A stretch of 64,000 nucleotides of DNA, from contig JAHLJT010009419.1 in the NCBI GenBank assembly GCA_031308135.1, positions 62,432,634-62,496,633 of the forward strand. Reading direction: 5' to 3'. Made by a program: the position numbers and the translations under genes. The notes beneath the pieces were generated by a model, which made no database searches, had not been told where the DNA came from, and worked only from the letters and a program-made list of their open reading frames with translations. Shown piece after piece: positions 22,190 to 34,073 of the stretch. Every line of letters begins with the position of its first letter. Positions within the stretch are counted from its first letter, which is position 1. The stretch comes from Acheta domesticus (taxonomy: Eukaryota > Arthropoda > Insecta > Orthoptera > Gryllidae).

Positions 22190-23331
22190 AAATTCCTCAG
22201 CAATAATTTGGGGTCGCTTATTATCTGGTCATTGCAACGCAAGAAATGTATAGTACTAATTGTCTTCATACCACGTATGGATTTGATTTTCTTCCAACTC
22301 TCAGTTGGGTTTGATTGGCTGTTGATTGAGGAAATATATTCAGTCCATGATCTGGCTTTGCTTATTTTTACAGTTCTGCGGGCAATAGCTCTAGTTCTCT
22401 TGTAGTTAATTCGACTATCATCATCTCTTCTTTTTTTATACCGGTTAAATGCTTGTTTAGCGTTCCTAATAGCGACTTTGCAATCAGTATTCCACCAGGG
22501 AACGCTTTTGAACTTAAAAGGGCCATGGTGCGTTTGTGTTATTGAGTTAGCAGCATTGGATATAATATTACAGAATGATTTTACTATCTGGTCAATATTA
22601 TTATCCTCCTTGAAAATATCTTCTTCATTGAGGTGCTCATCAATTTTTTCTTGATAGTCCAGCCAATTAATATTCTTATAATTAGGGATTGGGTTGCACC
22701 ATTCATGACTAATGGATACATTTGGTTCATGGATATCAATCAGTATTGGAAAGTGATCACTATCATAGGGGAAATCCATTACATTCCAGGTACATTTCTG
22801 TGCTATTGTGGGAGAAGCTATTGAAAGATCAATCGCACTTAGTCTACTGTTACTGATATTAATATGTGTGGGATCACCAGAGTTGAGGATGATGCTGTCA
22901 TGGTCATCAATTACTTTTTCCAATAGTCTGCCTCTTTTATCAATTTTGTATGATCCCCATAAAGAGTGATGGCAGTTAAAGTCCCCAAGAATTATAAAAG
23001 GCTCTTTTATTTGGTTTATAATATCATGTATTTCAATTTCTTGTAGTGGGTACCTATTAGGAATATAAACATTTCCGATAAATATGGGGTTAGTTAAATT
23101 AATTTTAATTGCCACAAATTCCATGTCAGTTTGAATTTTAAGAGTTTCAGTGGGAATAGATTTTTTGGAATATATTGCCACACCACCACATGCATATTCA
23201 ACAAATGTTGTGAGTGCGTTTCCTGTTGTATCAACTTCTTCCTCCCTCGCTTTCACTCCTGCTTCCCATGTGAGAAACCCTTCATCTAAATTGCGTACGT
23301 ATTTCTCATTGAATGATCTCCTTTTTATCAT
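22190..23331 (-). pseudogene. I-like LINE ORF2, endonuclease part with foreign N-terminus
   Basis: An APE-type endonuclease missing its first third. Visible are GGVAIYSKK (about residue 49), GDFNCHHSLWG with the catalytic D and N (about 116-126), the conserved LSAIDLSIAS, and DSDHFPI with the catalytic D-H pair. The N-terminal part of the fold with the QETW glutamate is absent. In its place the open frame begins with about 46 residues (MIKRRSFNEKYVRN..., EAGVKAREEEVDTTG) that do not look like endonuclease. The endonuclease match starts at ACGGVAIY, so the element is 5'-truncated near 23195 and fused in frame to unrelated sequence. Confidence 0.75.
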
Positions 23332-23344
23332 AAAATAAATTGTA

Positions 23345-26265
23345 ATAAAAATTTTTGAAATTGGTCAGGCGGAAGAGCAGGCTAAATGACCTGAGCCTCG
23401 CCACCAATCAAGACATTTTATTTATTTATTTAAATTTGATCTTTCGTAACCAACCACGTTTTCATATCCATCCTTATGTTCTGTAGAATTAAGGACAATA
23501 AATAAACTAATAAACGGAAGTTTTCCAGGGTCGCACTTGCAATGCAAATGGAGGTAGAACTCACCGAATATAACGCTCTACCTCTGTACCCCCCTCCTGG
23601 CAGTTAGAAGTGCTCCACATAGGTACAGGCCGTCCAGCCAGCAAGAAAACTGCTCAAAGAGGCCTAGATATCACTTCGACTCTTAGAATTTCATTTCCTC
23701 AGTTTATCTAACTTGAGCCCCGACAGGCACATTAACTGCGGGTTCTCCTTATATCTTATACCGAACGGGTCTGCACTTCTCCGTGGACGTTATTACGAGC
23801 TTTGTGTCCTTGGCTTTGTCTGATGCTCTATTTTCCGGCGTATGCTCGATGCTTCTGCTTCAAACACTCAAAAGTTCGTAACCTTACCCGATACACAGGG
23901 GGAGTGAAAACAGTGCCCGTGAATTTTCACTAAAAATTCCACGGAACGGGAGAACAGAGGTTGCGTTGCGCTGACACGCCCACATAACCACCACCGGGTA
24001 TTGCGCCCTAGTCACCACAACGATTGATCATGTGGCACCGGCGACGGCACAGTGGGCCCTATGGTTGTGCATTGTCGACCTATGTCCGGCCTGGGTGAAC
24101 GAGGAGACGACTACCGAGGCGGGTCGTTGCTAGCGAACGGACGGCAGTGAACCACCGAGAAACGTAAGGGCCCTCCCGCCTCCCTTGCAACACCTTTCCC
24201 CAGGCTCCAGGGCCACTTAAACAGCCTGAGTCCATGTTAATTTGGAGTTCTCCTACTTTTTCTTTCACCGATCTCCTTCCACCCTCCAATTTAAAAACCA
24301 GTTTTGTTACAAAAAACTAAACTTCTCGTCAATGAATGATCTTTTCACATCACCAGCAACGGTCCATATTATAAATATTAGCCAGTAATGGGTGATACAT
24401 AAGTCCGTTTTGACATTATTTTACGTATAGGTTAACCATACACAATTTTTGTATGTTTTTTAAACCATTTTATTGTGTTTTTTTAGAACAATCGGGGCCT
24501 TTGAATATAGGGGGCCCTGAGGCCGGACTTGTCGGGCCCGTGCGTTAACACGAGCCTGCCAGGCTCTTCTGGTGCCCAACAGCTGAGCAAGACGTCACCA
24601 TACCACATACAACATCCTTTTACTTTTCTAATATTAATTACTACGTATTTCTAATATCAACTAATTATACTGTTCACTTTTATTTAATACCATTGGATCA
24701 CTTTTATTTACATTCGTGGGTTCTGACACACAACTTTCCTTATCTACTGCATATCTACGAGTGATTCTGTACATAATCACGATCACTGGAATTTCTCTGG
24801 AAGATAAAACTTACTGTCGAATTGAACAGTTAAGATTTATTATCGCTAAATTTACAATATGCGACATCTCATGACTTAAAAATTGAAATTATCTTTGATT
24901 ATGGATTGTACCGTACGGTTTTTATGTAGAAAGTTTGCAAGCTTACGATGTTTCTCGAATGGGTGTCTTCTCGGATGAAAATCTTCTCGAATGGTTCCCC
25001 ATGAGGTCCAGGTGATGTCTCCGATAGTTTAACTTTTTAAGGCCCGTGATATCTCTAATTATTGGATTAATTTCTTAAACCCTTCAACATATTGCATCGC
25101 GACACAACTGGCCCTAATTTCGGTTCTGTGTGGAACCTTATGAGCGACTGCTATTATCATCCACTGATGTTATTAATATTCTTTCACCCAGCTACGAAGT
25201 TACTCTATCTAAACCCTTTGGTAATACGGATTCTATTTAAATCAAACCCCTGAAATGAACTCGCCACAAAACACAAAATCCCCCGTTAAGATTTTTAATA
25301 ATAATGTTTTTGGAGTTGAATAACACTATGTTGCTTTAAAAGCATGAACCTGCAAAACATCACCTTAAAGTCATTTTCCCAATAACTTAACTCTCGATAA
25401 AAACAAAAATTTCCACGTACCGTCATCGTTCGATGTGATCTTCCCGCTGGCTATGATAAGACAAGCTCGCAAGCCTCCTCCGTCTCCCCCGTGAACGAAT
25501 TCCGAAAGCCTCCTTCACGTTTATTCCGTCTCATTACGATTACGCCTTGGAGAGACATGTTTAATATAATTGATAGAGCGCAAAGCTATTCTTTGCGCTA
25601 TATCAATTACGTTTGTTGACGCGTCGGATTCGCGACGTCTACTATTTGGTTCTGAATGTCCAAATACGTCTGTTTCCCCTCGTAATTTTCATGACAAAAA
25701 TGTTGTGGGGTCTTTTGGTATATCACACATAGAGCTGTAAGAACTTTGTGGATGACAATTAATCGGGTCATCACGACCACCTTTTCCCGAAGACTTTTAA
25801 CAAAGTAAGCTGACTAATAGAGTAAACGCCACCAACACAGCATGTTATTCGTTGCGGCAAATAATAAGTTTTTTCGTTGTATTTACTAGCTCAGATTATA
25901 TAGCCTTAAGGACTAAGGCCCTAATTGTAAATATTTTTAATAGTACATTTCACCTGAATTCCTCACCCCCAGATTATGTTAATGCTGATTGAACGTGTTT
26001 TGCTAATGATTTTACTTGCTTAATTGAACATGCAGTATCGCATCGACTCATAGGGCAGATTATAACATATGTACGGGACGTAATAATTTTAAAATGGGAG
26101 GTTTGCAAAACTTGGAAAAATATAATCTCTGTTCACTGTATATTCGGTCTTGCGTATGTGTCTTAAAATGTAATTGAATATTTTTTCAGGACTTGCGAAC
26201 CTCTCATTTTATTAGTCTTGGGTTATAAATTCCGAAAGATCTCAAACCCTATTAATAAAGTGCAG
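23345..26265. other. Stretch without recognised genes
   Basis: Moderate composition at 23550-24300, where one minus frame of 69 residues (24080-24289) has no known family. Otherwise A+T-rich. A good hairpin lies at 25568-25609. Words such as 'attttatttatttattt' near 23414 look like a retroposon tail but no body was identified. Confidence 0.4.
25568..25609. repeat. 18-bp stem hairpin with one mismatch
   Basis: AATTGATAGAGCGCAAAG pairs with CTTTGCGCTATATCAATT across a 5-base loop with a single mismatch. It lies in otherwise featureless DNA. It could be a small-element remnant or a structured RNA; nothing else supports either. Confidence 0.5.
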
Positions 26266-26269
26266 TACA

Positions 26270-26990
26270 CACAAAATATATCATAGAATTTAAACGAAAA
26301 TAAGTATTTTACTTTGAAAACATATTAAACGAAATTTCATAATCTATGTATTATAGTTTCCAGTAATTTATACTCTAATCTGAAATCAACTGAATAAAAT
26401 GTTTTGGAACACCTGAATAATAGTATAGTCTTAAATATGTTTCAAATGGCAGTATTTTAAGAGGAAAAAGTTTTCAGAATTTAATCTCTCAGTGCAAACG
26501 AACTAAGATCGAGAGTGCATAATAAGTAGTGATAAATTTTTAATGAGTATGTTTTAATTTCCGTACACTATATCAAAGTGCCTATCTCTATTAAGAAACG
26601 TTTGGCTCAGATTTTTTGTACAGAGTGCATTAAGTTATAATGTGATTTAGAGTTTCGTATTGTGTATGGTACTTTTCCTTCATACGTCACATACAGTTTT
26701 ACTGTCCTTTGACTAAAATCAAATTATTCAAGTTTGATTACAAATTGTATAAATATCTGTTCCATTAACACGAACATTTATTTTGTTGAGAGTAAATGAT
26801 ACTTTTTTTGCTAATTATGTCTGTGCTAGATATTAATAAACGGCAGTAGCAGTTTAAGCGACAGATTGAGTTTACATTGACTTATTTAAAAAATTTTCCT
26901 TTGTTAAGCGTGGTAATGTATGTTAAGCGAAGAACATTATTGACATCATCGTCGAGGCTTTGTTTCTTGGTAGCTCCATATAGCACGATA
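26270..26990 (+). repeat. Dispersed repeat C, copy 1
   Basis: Shares ordered words with 27220-27620 and 50930-51400: 'gtgatttagagtttcgtatt', 'acaaattgtataaata', 'ttccattaacacgaac', 'aacggcagtagcag'. No open frame. Class unknown. Confidence 0.5.
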
Positions 26991-27219
26991 CAATTGCACG
27001 GGTTTACTTGGTAATAAATAATTTTCAGTTAACTTAGAATTAACTTACCAATATTGTATAGAATGTACATTTTGGGGCTATGCCTCCATGTTGCAAAAGA
27101 GCTCGTAGCAGAAATCATACATATTAATGTTCGAAATTTTATAACGAGGTATGTAACATGCTGTTCTGTTTTACAATAGTGAAGGCCTTGAAATAATTGT
27201 TATAACGTTCACTAATCAG

Positions 27220-27620
27220 AACAGTACAAGCAAAATATATCACAGGTTTTCACTAATAAGATTTTTCTCTGATTTTGGTGAGTGTTTATAGTTACAATAT
27301 GACTTAGAGCTTTGTATTTAAGTTGTTTACAAAGTGTACAAATACTTATTTCATTATTGCGATTATATATTACGTTAAAAGGTGAATGATCAGATTTTTA
27401 TTAGCTAATCTGGTTTGTTCCATGAATTTGCTAAACGGCAGTGGAAGGGTTCGCAACACAGCTTTCACGTAGGCTTATTTCCAAATTATTATTCATGTGC
27501 TTGCACATGGGGCGATATGTTAAATGAACAGCTTTATTCGCAGCTCTGCATCCGTTTATCGTTTTTATCAGTTCTGCGAAAGGGAACTCTACGAGAAGGC
27601 GTCGATTAGTGCGGCGTGTC
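27220..27620 (+). repeat. Dispersed repeat C, copy 2
   Basis: Contains 'gacttagagctttgtattt', 'acaaagtgtacaaata', 'aaacggcagtggaagg'. Matches copies at 26270-26990 and 50930-51400 in the same order. Two short open frames of about 60 residues overlap on opposite strands and are not considered genes. Confidence 0.5.
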
Positions 27621-27814
27621 ATGTTAGATGTTTTCTCACCCTCGAGCGATAATCACATCGTACCGCTTTATATTTCGGTACGATTATCACATTCACATTC
27701 CTGACAGTCACTCTTTTGTGTCTTCAATGCGTGCATGAAGATCGGAAACGCTTAGTGACTCCTCTCCATCGTGTTTTTTATACTGTAAATGAAAAGGACG
27801 TTTCATAGATTTAG

Positions 27815-28107
27815 CATGAATATCGTCTGCCCTCTCTTCGCTGTAGTTTGTTACTTAGTTTTGTTTTTTTAGAATAAAAAGGTATGTCGAGGAGCAACGA
27901 AGAGAGAAATAAGATGCGCTTTTGTCTAAAGAGGCAAACCAGGCACACGCAGAAATGTAATATTTGCTTCAACCTCTCTGAAAAGAACCCACAAGGTAGA
28001 CTTTTTGTTTGAAATGAGTGTAGTTCTGAGGAAGTTTATAAGAACGAGCTTATAGCTTTGAGGAGGGCTTATAAGCTTATAAGGATTCCGAGGAAGTTCA
28101 TATATGT
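27815..28107 (+). repeat. Repeat D, copy 1
   Basis: Starts 'tagcatgaatatcgtctgcc' and ends near 'cttataagcttataagga'. It matches 63727-64000 on the same strand over its whole length with few differences ('gcaacgaagagagaaa', 'aagaacccacaagg', 'gtagttctgaggaag'). It lies about 0.5 kb downstream of the last ankyrin exon here, whereas the other copy abuts an ankyrin exon. Confidence 0.75.
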
Positions 28108-28262
28108 CCCTGTATGTTTCAATACGCTGAAAGTATATTGTATTAATTGTATTTTCTGATTTGTCTTTCTTAAATAAATTTGTTTTACATAACACTTCAC
28201 TTCATGACTGATTTTGAATCGAGTTCTTATTACAAATAAAAATGTTGAGCTTGCATGTCACC

Positions 28263-28268
28263 TTTATT
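28263..28268 (-). promoter_or_regulatory. Possible poly(A) signal of ankyrin copy 2
   Basis: AATAAA on minus, about 310 bases past the last stop codon at 28580. Other candidates may exist in this A+T-rich flank. Confidence 0.35.
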
Positions 28269-28579
28269 AATTATTACATCTATACAAGTTATAGAGCTCA
28301 GTAACAAATATCTTGGAATAAAAATGTACTAGTTTGATTCCTAATACAACAATAAATACTCATGAAACTGTTGTTAGATAAAATCTAACGCATGCGTAAT
28401 CGCGTTACAAAAATATGCGCGAGAAAAAACGGATTAAAAATTGTGTCCAGAAGCGAAATGTAACATTATACAATCTCTAAATTATCTGCACCATATTTCT
28501 TATCATTAGCTCAATTTCATTGTAACCCTTTTGTAAAGCATGTTAAAGAGCAATTTTCCGGAATTTTTGTTCGTCAGCA

Positions 28580-29824
28580 TTACTCTCCAACATCAACATC
28601 ACTTTCCAACATACTCACTATATCCGTATAGCCATTACTTCTCGCCGCAATCAATGCGGTTTCTCCCCATTTGTTTCTAACATTGACATCCGGCAGGGCA
28701 TTTAATAGCAATCGCATTACCTTTCTAAAACCTCTCTTTGCCGCAACGATCAAGGCCGTATTTTCGTGATCGGTTTGCAAATTTACATCTGCGTTGTACT
28801 CCAGCAGCTTTTGAACAACTTCTACGTCTCCTTTTCAAGACACATATATTAAATCTGTATCTACAATTGCGTTTGGTAACGTGCTGACGTCGGCCCCTGC
28901 CTTGAGGAGCTCCTCTACACAGGCGAGGTGCCCTTCGATGACGGCCCACGTGAGGGCGGTGTAGCCCTCGGTGTCCTTAGCGTCGACTTGCACGCCCGCC
29001 GCCAGTAGCGCCAGCAGCGCGCCCCGCCGCCCGCCCTTGGCCGCGTCGCGCAGCGCCCTCTGCCATCGCTCGCCCGCCAGGGGGGCCACGCCCCCCGCCC
29101 GCAGCGCCCGCACGCACTCCGCGTCCGCGCCCTCCACGGCCACCTCCAGGGCCCTCAGGGCGTCCTCCGCGACCGCGCCCTCGCCCGCGCCGGCTGCCAG
29201 GAGGGCGCCCGCCAGCTGGCACTGCCCACCCTCCACCGCGCCCGTCAACGCCTTGTCCCCAGCCACAGAGCGGAACACCTCTGGAACTGCCTTTGAGATG
29301 GCCACAACCACCTCAGGGCTGGTGGTCGTATTCAGCAAAAACCTCACAACAGTGATTTGGTCATCCACGTTTCGCACGCCATCCAAGTAGGCCCCCAGAC
29401 ATTTCGAATTGTTCCCTGGCATTGTGAATATTTTTGCAATGTCAAGCTGCTGTTGTTGGGTCACTAGCGCCGCGAGGGCTGACGCCACCTCGCATCGGCC
29501 CTCACGCAAGGCCTGCATCAATACTTTGCTCCCCTCGGGACCTCGCAGGAGCTCAGTGTGTGCTTCGCCCAAAGCTGTCGCTACCGCCGCGTTGTGTGTG
29601 TGGTTGAACGCGAGCAGGATGAGGTCCGGGTGGTCGGTGAGGTGCGGCAGGAGCGCTTGAAAGCACGCCACGTGGCCCGCGCTTGCCGCCAGCTGCAGCG
29701 CTGTGTGGCCATCTGAGTCGGGGTTCGAGGGGTCGACACCTGTCGCCAGCAGCGCCGCCAACGCCTCCTGGCGGCCGTCGCGCGCAGCTTGAAGTAGCGC
29801 CTCCTGCCCGGCGGCGCCTGCCAC
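28580..29824 (-). pseudogene. Ankyrin-repeat gene copy 2, exon 2, with in-frame TGA
   Basis: The acceptor CTCGCAG at 29825-29831 opens a phase-0 exon of 415 codons, beginning VAGAAGQEALLQAARDG. Ankyrin repeats include GHTALQLAASAGHVACFQALL, EGYTALTWAVIEGHLACVEELLKAGADV, HENTALIVAAKRGFRKVMRLLL and WGETALIAARSNGYTDIVSML. The phase fits exon 1 at 31972. A single TGA at 28835-28837 interrupts DLIYVS and KGDVEVV. The related exon at 63.6 kb has tryptophan at this place (LIYVTWRGY), so it is a TGG to TGA change. The frame is otherwise open to TAA at 28580. If translated only to the TGA, the last two to three repeats are lost. Confidence 0.8.
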
Positions 29825-31971
29825 CTGCGAGGTCAAAGGGCACATCATGTCACCATACAAGCAATTGAAAGAGGAACTGGGATAAATCAAAATGTATTAC
29901 TGTTTATTTAATATTCTGGGTGCGTGGTAGTAAGAGTTATTATTGTGTTTCAAACAACACACATTAACGGATGAAACTTGGCAGTTTTAAAAGCAGAAAC
30001 ATCACCAGTTGCTTTGGGTTTGCAATTTACAGGGAACTGAACGTGATGTGAAGATTCATTACCACTTGTAATGCATATCAAATAAGGTACCCGGTGGTGC
30101 GATATCAAAACTGGCACTGCTAAAAATGTAACAAATCTTGCCATTTTTTGAACGGAAAAGATCTGCCATACTTAGCGTACGAAACCGGCTAATACAACGT
30201 AAAATAAGCTGCATCCAACTGTTTGGTTTAAAAACTTTAAATGTGTTGAAATAGTGTAATTATACCGACTCCGATTCTAATTACGTAAACAACGTTATAA
30301 TGATCAAGATGGCTCTGAGTCAGATCAATATATTTTAATGTTAAAGAAAAACATTCTGAGATCAAAGGAGTGGGCGACAGCTTACCGGCATAAAGCTACA
30401 TGGTTTCCTATGTCCCTTCAATAACACGTCTTTTTAATGATGTATGATTGGAGAATAACATTTTGCTTTTAAACGAATCAAATATTAAGAAAATGTAAAA
30501 AAATCCTATAATTTAACGCTCCCAATTAATTTCAGTGGATTCAAAATCAATCTAATAACCTGCTCTGTTCACGTGACATTTCTTTTTCGTATACTATCAA
30601 CCGTCGTCTCATGCATGCGATGTGCATTTTCCCGCATCTCATCACGTATTTTGAGTTACAATTCCTAAGCTCCACGAATATTTTTTACACTACTAAGCTT
30701 TCTGATTGACAGTTATTTCTTAGCAGCTGATCCAAGATTCCAGCCACATTTCAAATTTCAATAAATGTGCGCAAGACGAATTTAATTTTGTTAATTCTTC
30801 GTACCACTAGGTCAATGTGACTTGTATCATTCTCCTCACTTTATCTTTCCTCGTTTCTCCTCGCTTCGTGTTTCCTACATGCCCTGTAAACTGAATTATA
30901 ATTGAATGATTGTTTATTTTTTGAAAATACCATTTTCTGCAATATTTTATTTATTAATTAATTTTAGTTTTTGGTAAGCACCGTTTCACAGTCTGCTAAT
31001 TTAGTAATTTCTTAACAAAGCAGGATTTAGTTACTCGCACTGCACATCTTTATTAACCAGGGGTGAAGCAACAGCATATACTTTATCGCTTTACGAAAAG
31101 TATTTACGTAATATTGTAGTACTGCAATTTATGCCATACTATTACCTCAGCTTGAAGTATAATTCAACCATTTCAAACAATGCGCTTGTGTAGGATATCC
31201 GCGTTTATTTTGATAGTCAGGAACAGCATTCATTTGTTACTTCTACAAATTGAATGAACATGAATAAATTTAACGCCTACAATATGTGTGGCATATTATA
31301 CAAATTTCACACAAGCTTCTGTTGGTTTCATTGAAGTGAGTTTCCAACTTTTAAATATCGTGATAAATTATTAAAACTTTTTAAAGTAAAGATTCGTTTT
31401 TATTGGATTTAATTATGTAGGGTAAACTATATAGTGATTGGTACTCGCACAGTCATTGGCACCTGGGTTACATTATTTCCGATAATAAGTCGTTGGTAAC
31501 CAGCTGTGACATCTCTGAATCTTGTATGGATTCGCTGTTCTGTCCTTGTTCTCTAGGTTCCGAAGATACCCACTATGAGTATTCAGTTTTCTGTCATGGC
31601 TGCTTGTTACCTCATGGTACAACTGCCTTCTGCTGAAAGGGACTGTTCCTTAAGGTGAGGCTTAAGCTACCTTCTTCAGAACTTGTGCTCGCTTTTGTGT
31701 TATTATTGCATCATCTTTTAAAAACTTACTTTGGGGGTTCTTAGAAGCATTTTTGCTTTAGTTATGAGGGCTTGCAAATTATAGCAATCAATGGTGGGTA
31801 CCAACATGTGTTTTAAGAAGATATATTTTCAGTCGTTGAAACTCGGTGTCAATAACTGTGTAAATTTCTTTTATTACTTTATACTATTATTTAGACAGTA
31901 TATAACTGAAATACTAATTCATTGCCCCCCCATGCCAAGTCCCCGTATGCACCAGAAGGTTTATCACTTAC
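29825..31971 (-). other. Intron between ankyrin copy 2 exons
   Basis: Bounded on minus by GAGGAG/GTAAGT (donor, GT at 31971-31970) and by CGCAG/GTGGCAG (acceptor). Length 2147 bases, A+T-rich, no coding frames or clear repeats. The two bounding exons share phase 0 and both encode ankyrin repeats. Confidence 0.6.
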
Positions 31972-33001
31972 CTCCTCGGGAGCCGCCTGCGCGATGGCCC
32001 ACACTTGCGCGCCGCCGGCCGCCGCCGCCAGCGCGCGCGCCACCTCCCCCGCGTCGCACAGCGCGCCGCCCCGCAGCATGGCCTCCAGCGCCGCCAGCGC
32101 CCCCGGCCCCGCCCCCCGCGCCGCCAGCACCAGCGGCGACACGCCGTCGCGGCCGCGCGCCGCGGGCGACGCCCCTCGCCCAGCCAGGAACGCCGCCCGC
32201 GCCCAGCGCCCCGCCCGCGCCGCCGCCAGCAGCGCCGTGTCGCCCGCCGCGTCCGCCCACTCCGCCCACTCCACCGCCGGCCCCTGCTCCAGCAGCCACT
32301 CGAAGGCGTCGGTGGTGTTGGCGCGGGCGGCGAGGGCTGAGCGCGGTGGCGCCGCGGGCGTCGCGGGCGCCGAGCGGCGCGCCCGCCTCCACCAGCCGCC
32401 GCGCGCTCTCCAGCTGGCCGTGTGCGGCGGCCGCGTGCAGCGGCGTGCGGAGCAGCGCGCCGCGCGTGCGGACGTCGGCGCCCCAGAGGAGCAGCGCGGC
32501 CGTGGCCCGCGTGCGCGCCCTCGCGTGCCGCCACGTGCAGCGCCGTGTCGCCGCGCGCGTCGCGCTCTTCCAGGCGTGCGCCGCGGCGCAGCAGCGCCAC
32601 CAGGGCGTCCTCGTCGTCGCGCGCCGCGGCCGCGTGCAGGGAGCGGGCGCCGTCCTGGTGCTCGTGGCCGGGGCGCGTCTCCTCTTGGGAGGAGCCCTGG
32701 GGCGGGTGGCCGCCTGGATGGCCGGCGCTGGGGGGCTGGTGAAGCAGCGGCGCGGGGACAGCGACAGAGGAGTGGGCGAATGCGCGGTTGGGGCGTCGAG
32801 CAGAGTCTGCAAGGCCTCTACGAGGGCGCGGATCTGGTTCAGACTTAAGTCCTGTTTTCTTACAAAATCTGCGAGATCCTGTGTTCTTATCGATATATAT
32901 GTAGGTGCTGAAGGCTGTTGGTGCAGAGAGGTAGTGCACATAATTAGATGAAGGGACACTGCCATGAACAGCAATCTTTTAGATGCGTAGTGGTGGTACA
33001 T
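31972..33001 (-). pseudogene. Ankyrin-repeat gene copy 2, exon 1, with three indels
   Basis: The start MYHHYASKRLLFMAVSLHLI at 33001 looks like a signal peptide or membrane anchor (KRLLFMAVSLHLIMC, about residues 8-22), followed by a short helix (LSLNQIRALVEALQ) shared with copy 1. The ankyrin part is nearly identical to copy 1 but has a missing G near 32703, an extra C near 32506 and an extra T at 32338. The first two shift and restore the frame; the third leaves the rest out of frame. Two of the three are in short G or C runs and could be assembly errors. The exon ends at 31972 before GTAAGT. An upstream ATG in frame exists at 33025. If intact it would encode a secreted or anchored ankyrin protein. 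Confidence 0.75.
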
Positions 33002-33056
33002 GGTGAAATTGTCTAGACAAAACAAACAGAAACGCTAGTTACAATTGAGCTATAGG

Positions 33057-33285
33057 CTGGTAGACAATCATATAAATATAATACATATACATGTATATAC
33101 ATGTATATATTATGTATATATTTATGTATATATTTATATATATATATATGTATATGTATATATATATGTATGTATATATATATATGTATGTATATATATA
33201 TATGTATATATGTATATATATATGTATATATGTATATATATATGTATATATGTATATATATATATATATATATATTTCATAACTA
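33057..33285 (+). repeat. TA/TATG microsatellite
   Basis: About 230 bases of 'atgtatatat' variants, in the 5' leader of ankyrin copy 2 and absent from the matching place in copy 1. Tyr/Ile-rich open frames across it are artefacts. Confidence 0.95.
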
Positions 33286-33466
33286 GACTACGAAAATTTT
33301 CTAACATCAAATTCAAAGTTACCAGGTCTTCTTCCGATCATCAATGTTGCCAATATATAGTTAGTACTGCACATTTAGGATGAAAGACTTGCCTTCTATT
33401 TTTTATGTTTTCTATCATCGAATAATAGACAATTTCTGAATGAACTTTTATTCTGTGACGATACGC

Positions 33467-33500
33467 ACTGCGAGAGTAGGAACTCACGCCGGCTTATATA
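33467..33500 (-). promoter_or_regulatory. TATA box and initiator of ankyrin copy 2
   Basis: TATATAAG (33500-33493 on minus) followed 31 bases later by CGCAGT (A at 33469). Position and spacing match copy 1 exactly. The ATG lies 468 bases downstream, about half of it microsatellite. Confidence 0.6.
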
Positions 33501-34073
33501 CACGCTATCTCTATGGACTATGGCTTTCCGGAAGGCCCGGGTCAAGGATATGTTAAGGCGATTCATCTTTATCTTGAGAGGGAAAAATAATTATACATTT
33601 TAATATAGCCTTTTCAAAACATTATTTCCAGCCACAACTTTCTCACATATATGCAATTGAAATCATATTTCCTGTGATTTTTTCAATATTAATATCCCTC
33701 GCTGGCGTCACTGTAATTATTTGGATGTACATAAGTATTTTGATTAGTATCGTCTGATTAAACCGAATTTTGCCAACTAATAGTGCTTACAGATCTGGGA
33801 CCTGTTCTAATGTATTGTTCATGACTGGGGGGGGGGTAAGGGATATATTTGGCAAGCATAACGTAGAAACTTCACCGTTCATAAACTGCATGACCTTTTC
33901 TTTCCTCTCACTGCTACAAAAACTGAGGGGATTTCATTAGAATCTGGAGCTCTGTTTTTGCTCGGATCTGGAATCAAACCAGAAATCGACCAATGGAAAG
34001 CGCGCACGCGTTGCAGGAGTGACCCGGGGGCGGGAATTTATTTCTATTGTCATATCCAAAAAGTTATTATGAA

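Larger units (their letters stand above)
19305..23195 (-). mobile_element. I-like non-LTR retrotransposon, 5'-truncated, on minus
   Basis: One element reading from about 23195 (within the endonuclease) to the 3' hairpin at 19312-19343. Order: endonuclease, reverse transcriptase, weak RNase H region, C-terminal CCHC motif, short 3' UTR. It is the longest copy of this family here. A second copy lies at 51595-54350 on plus, and 3' ends occur at 15830-15960 and 48220-48575. Confidence 0.85.

Noticed and set aside
28835..28837. TGA read as selenocysteine
   Set aside because: The paralogue has tryptophan at this site and ankyrin proteins are not selenoproteins; a nonsense change is simpler.
33045..33383. 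Open frames rich in Tyr, Ile and Val
   Set aside because: Translation of the TA/TATG microsatellite.
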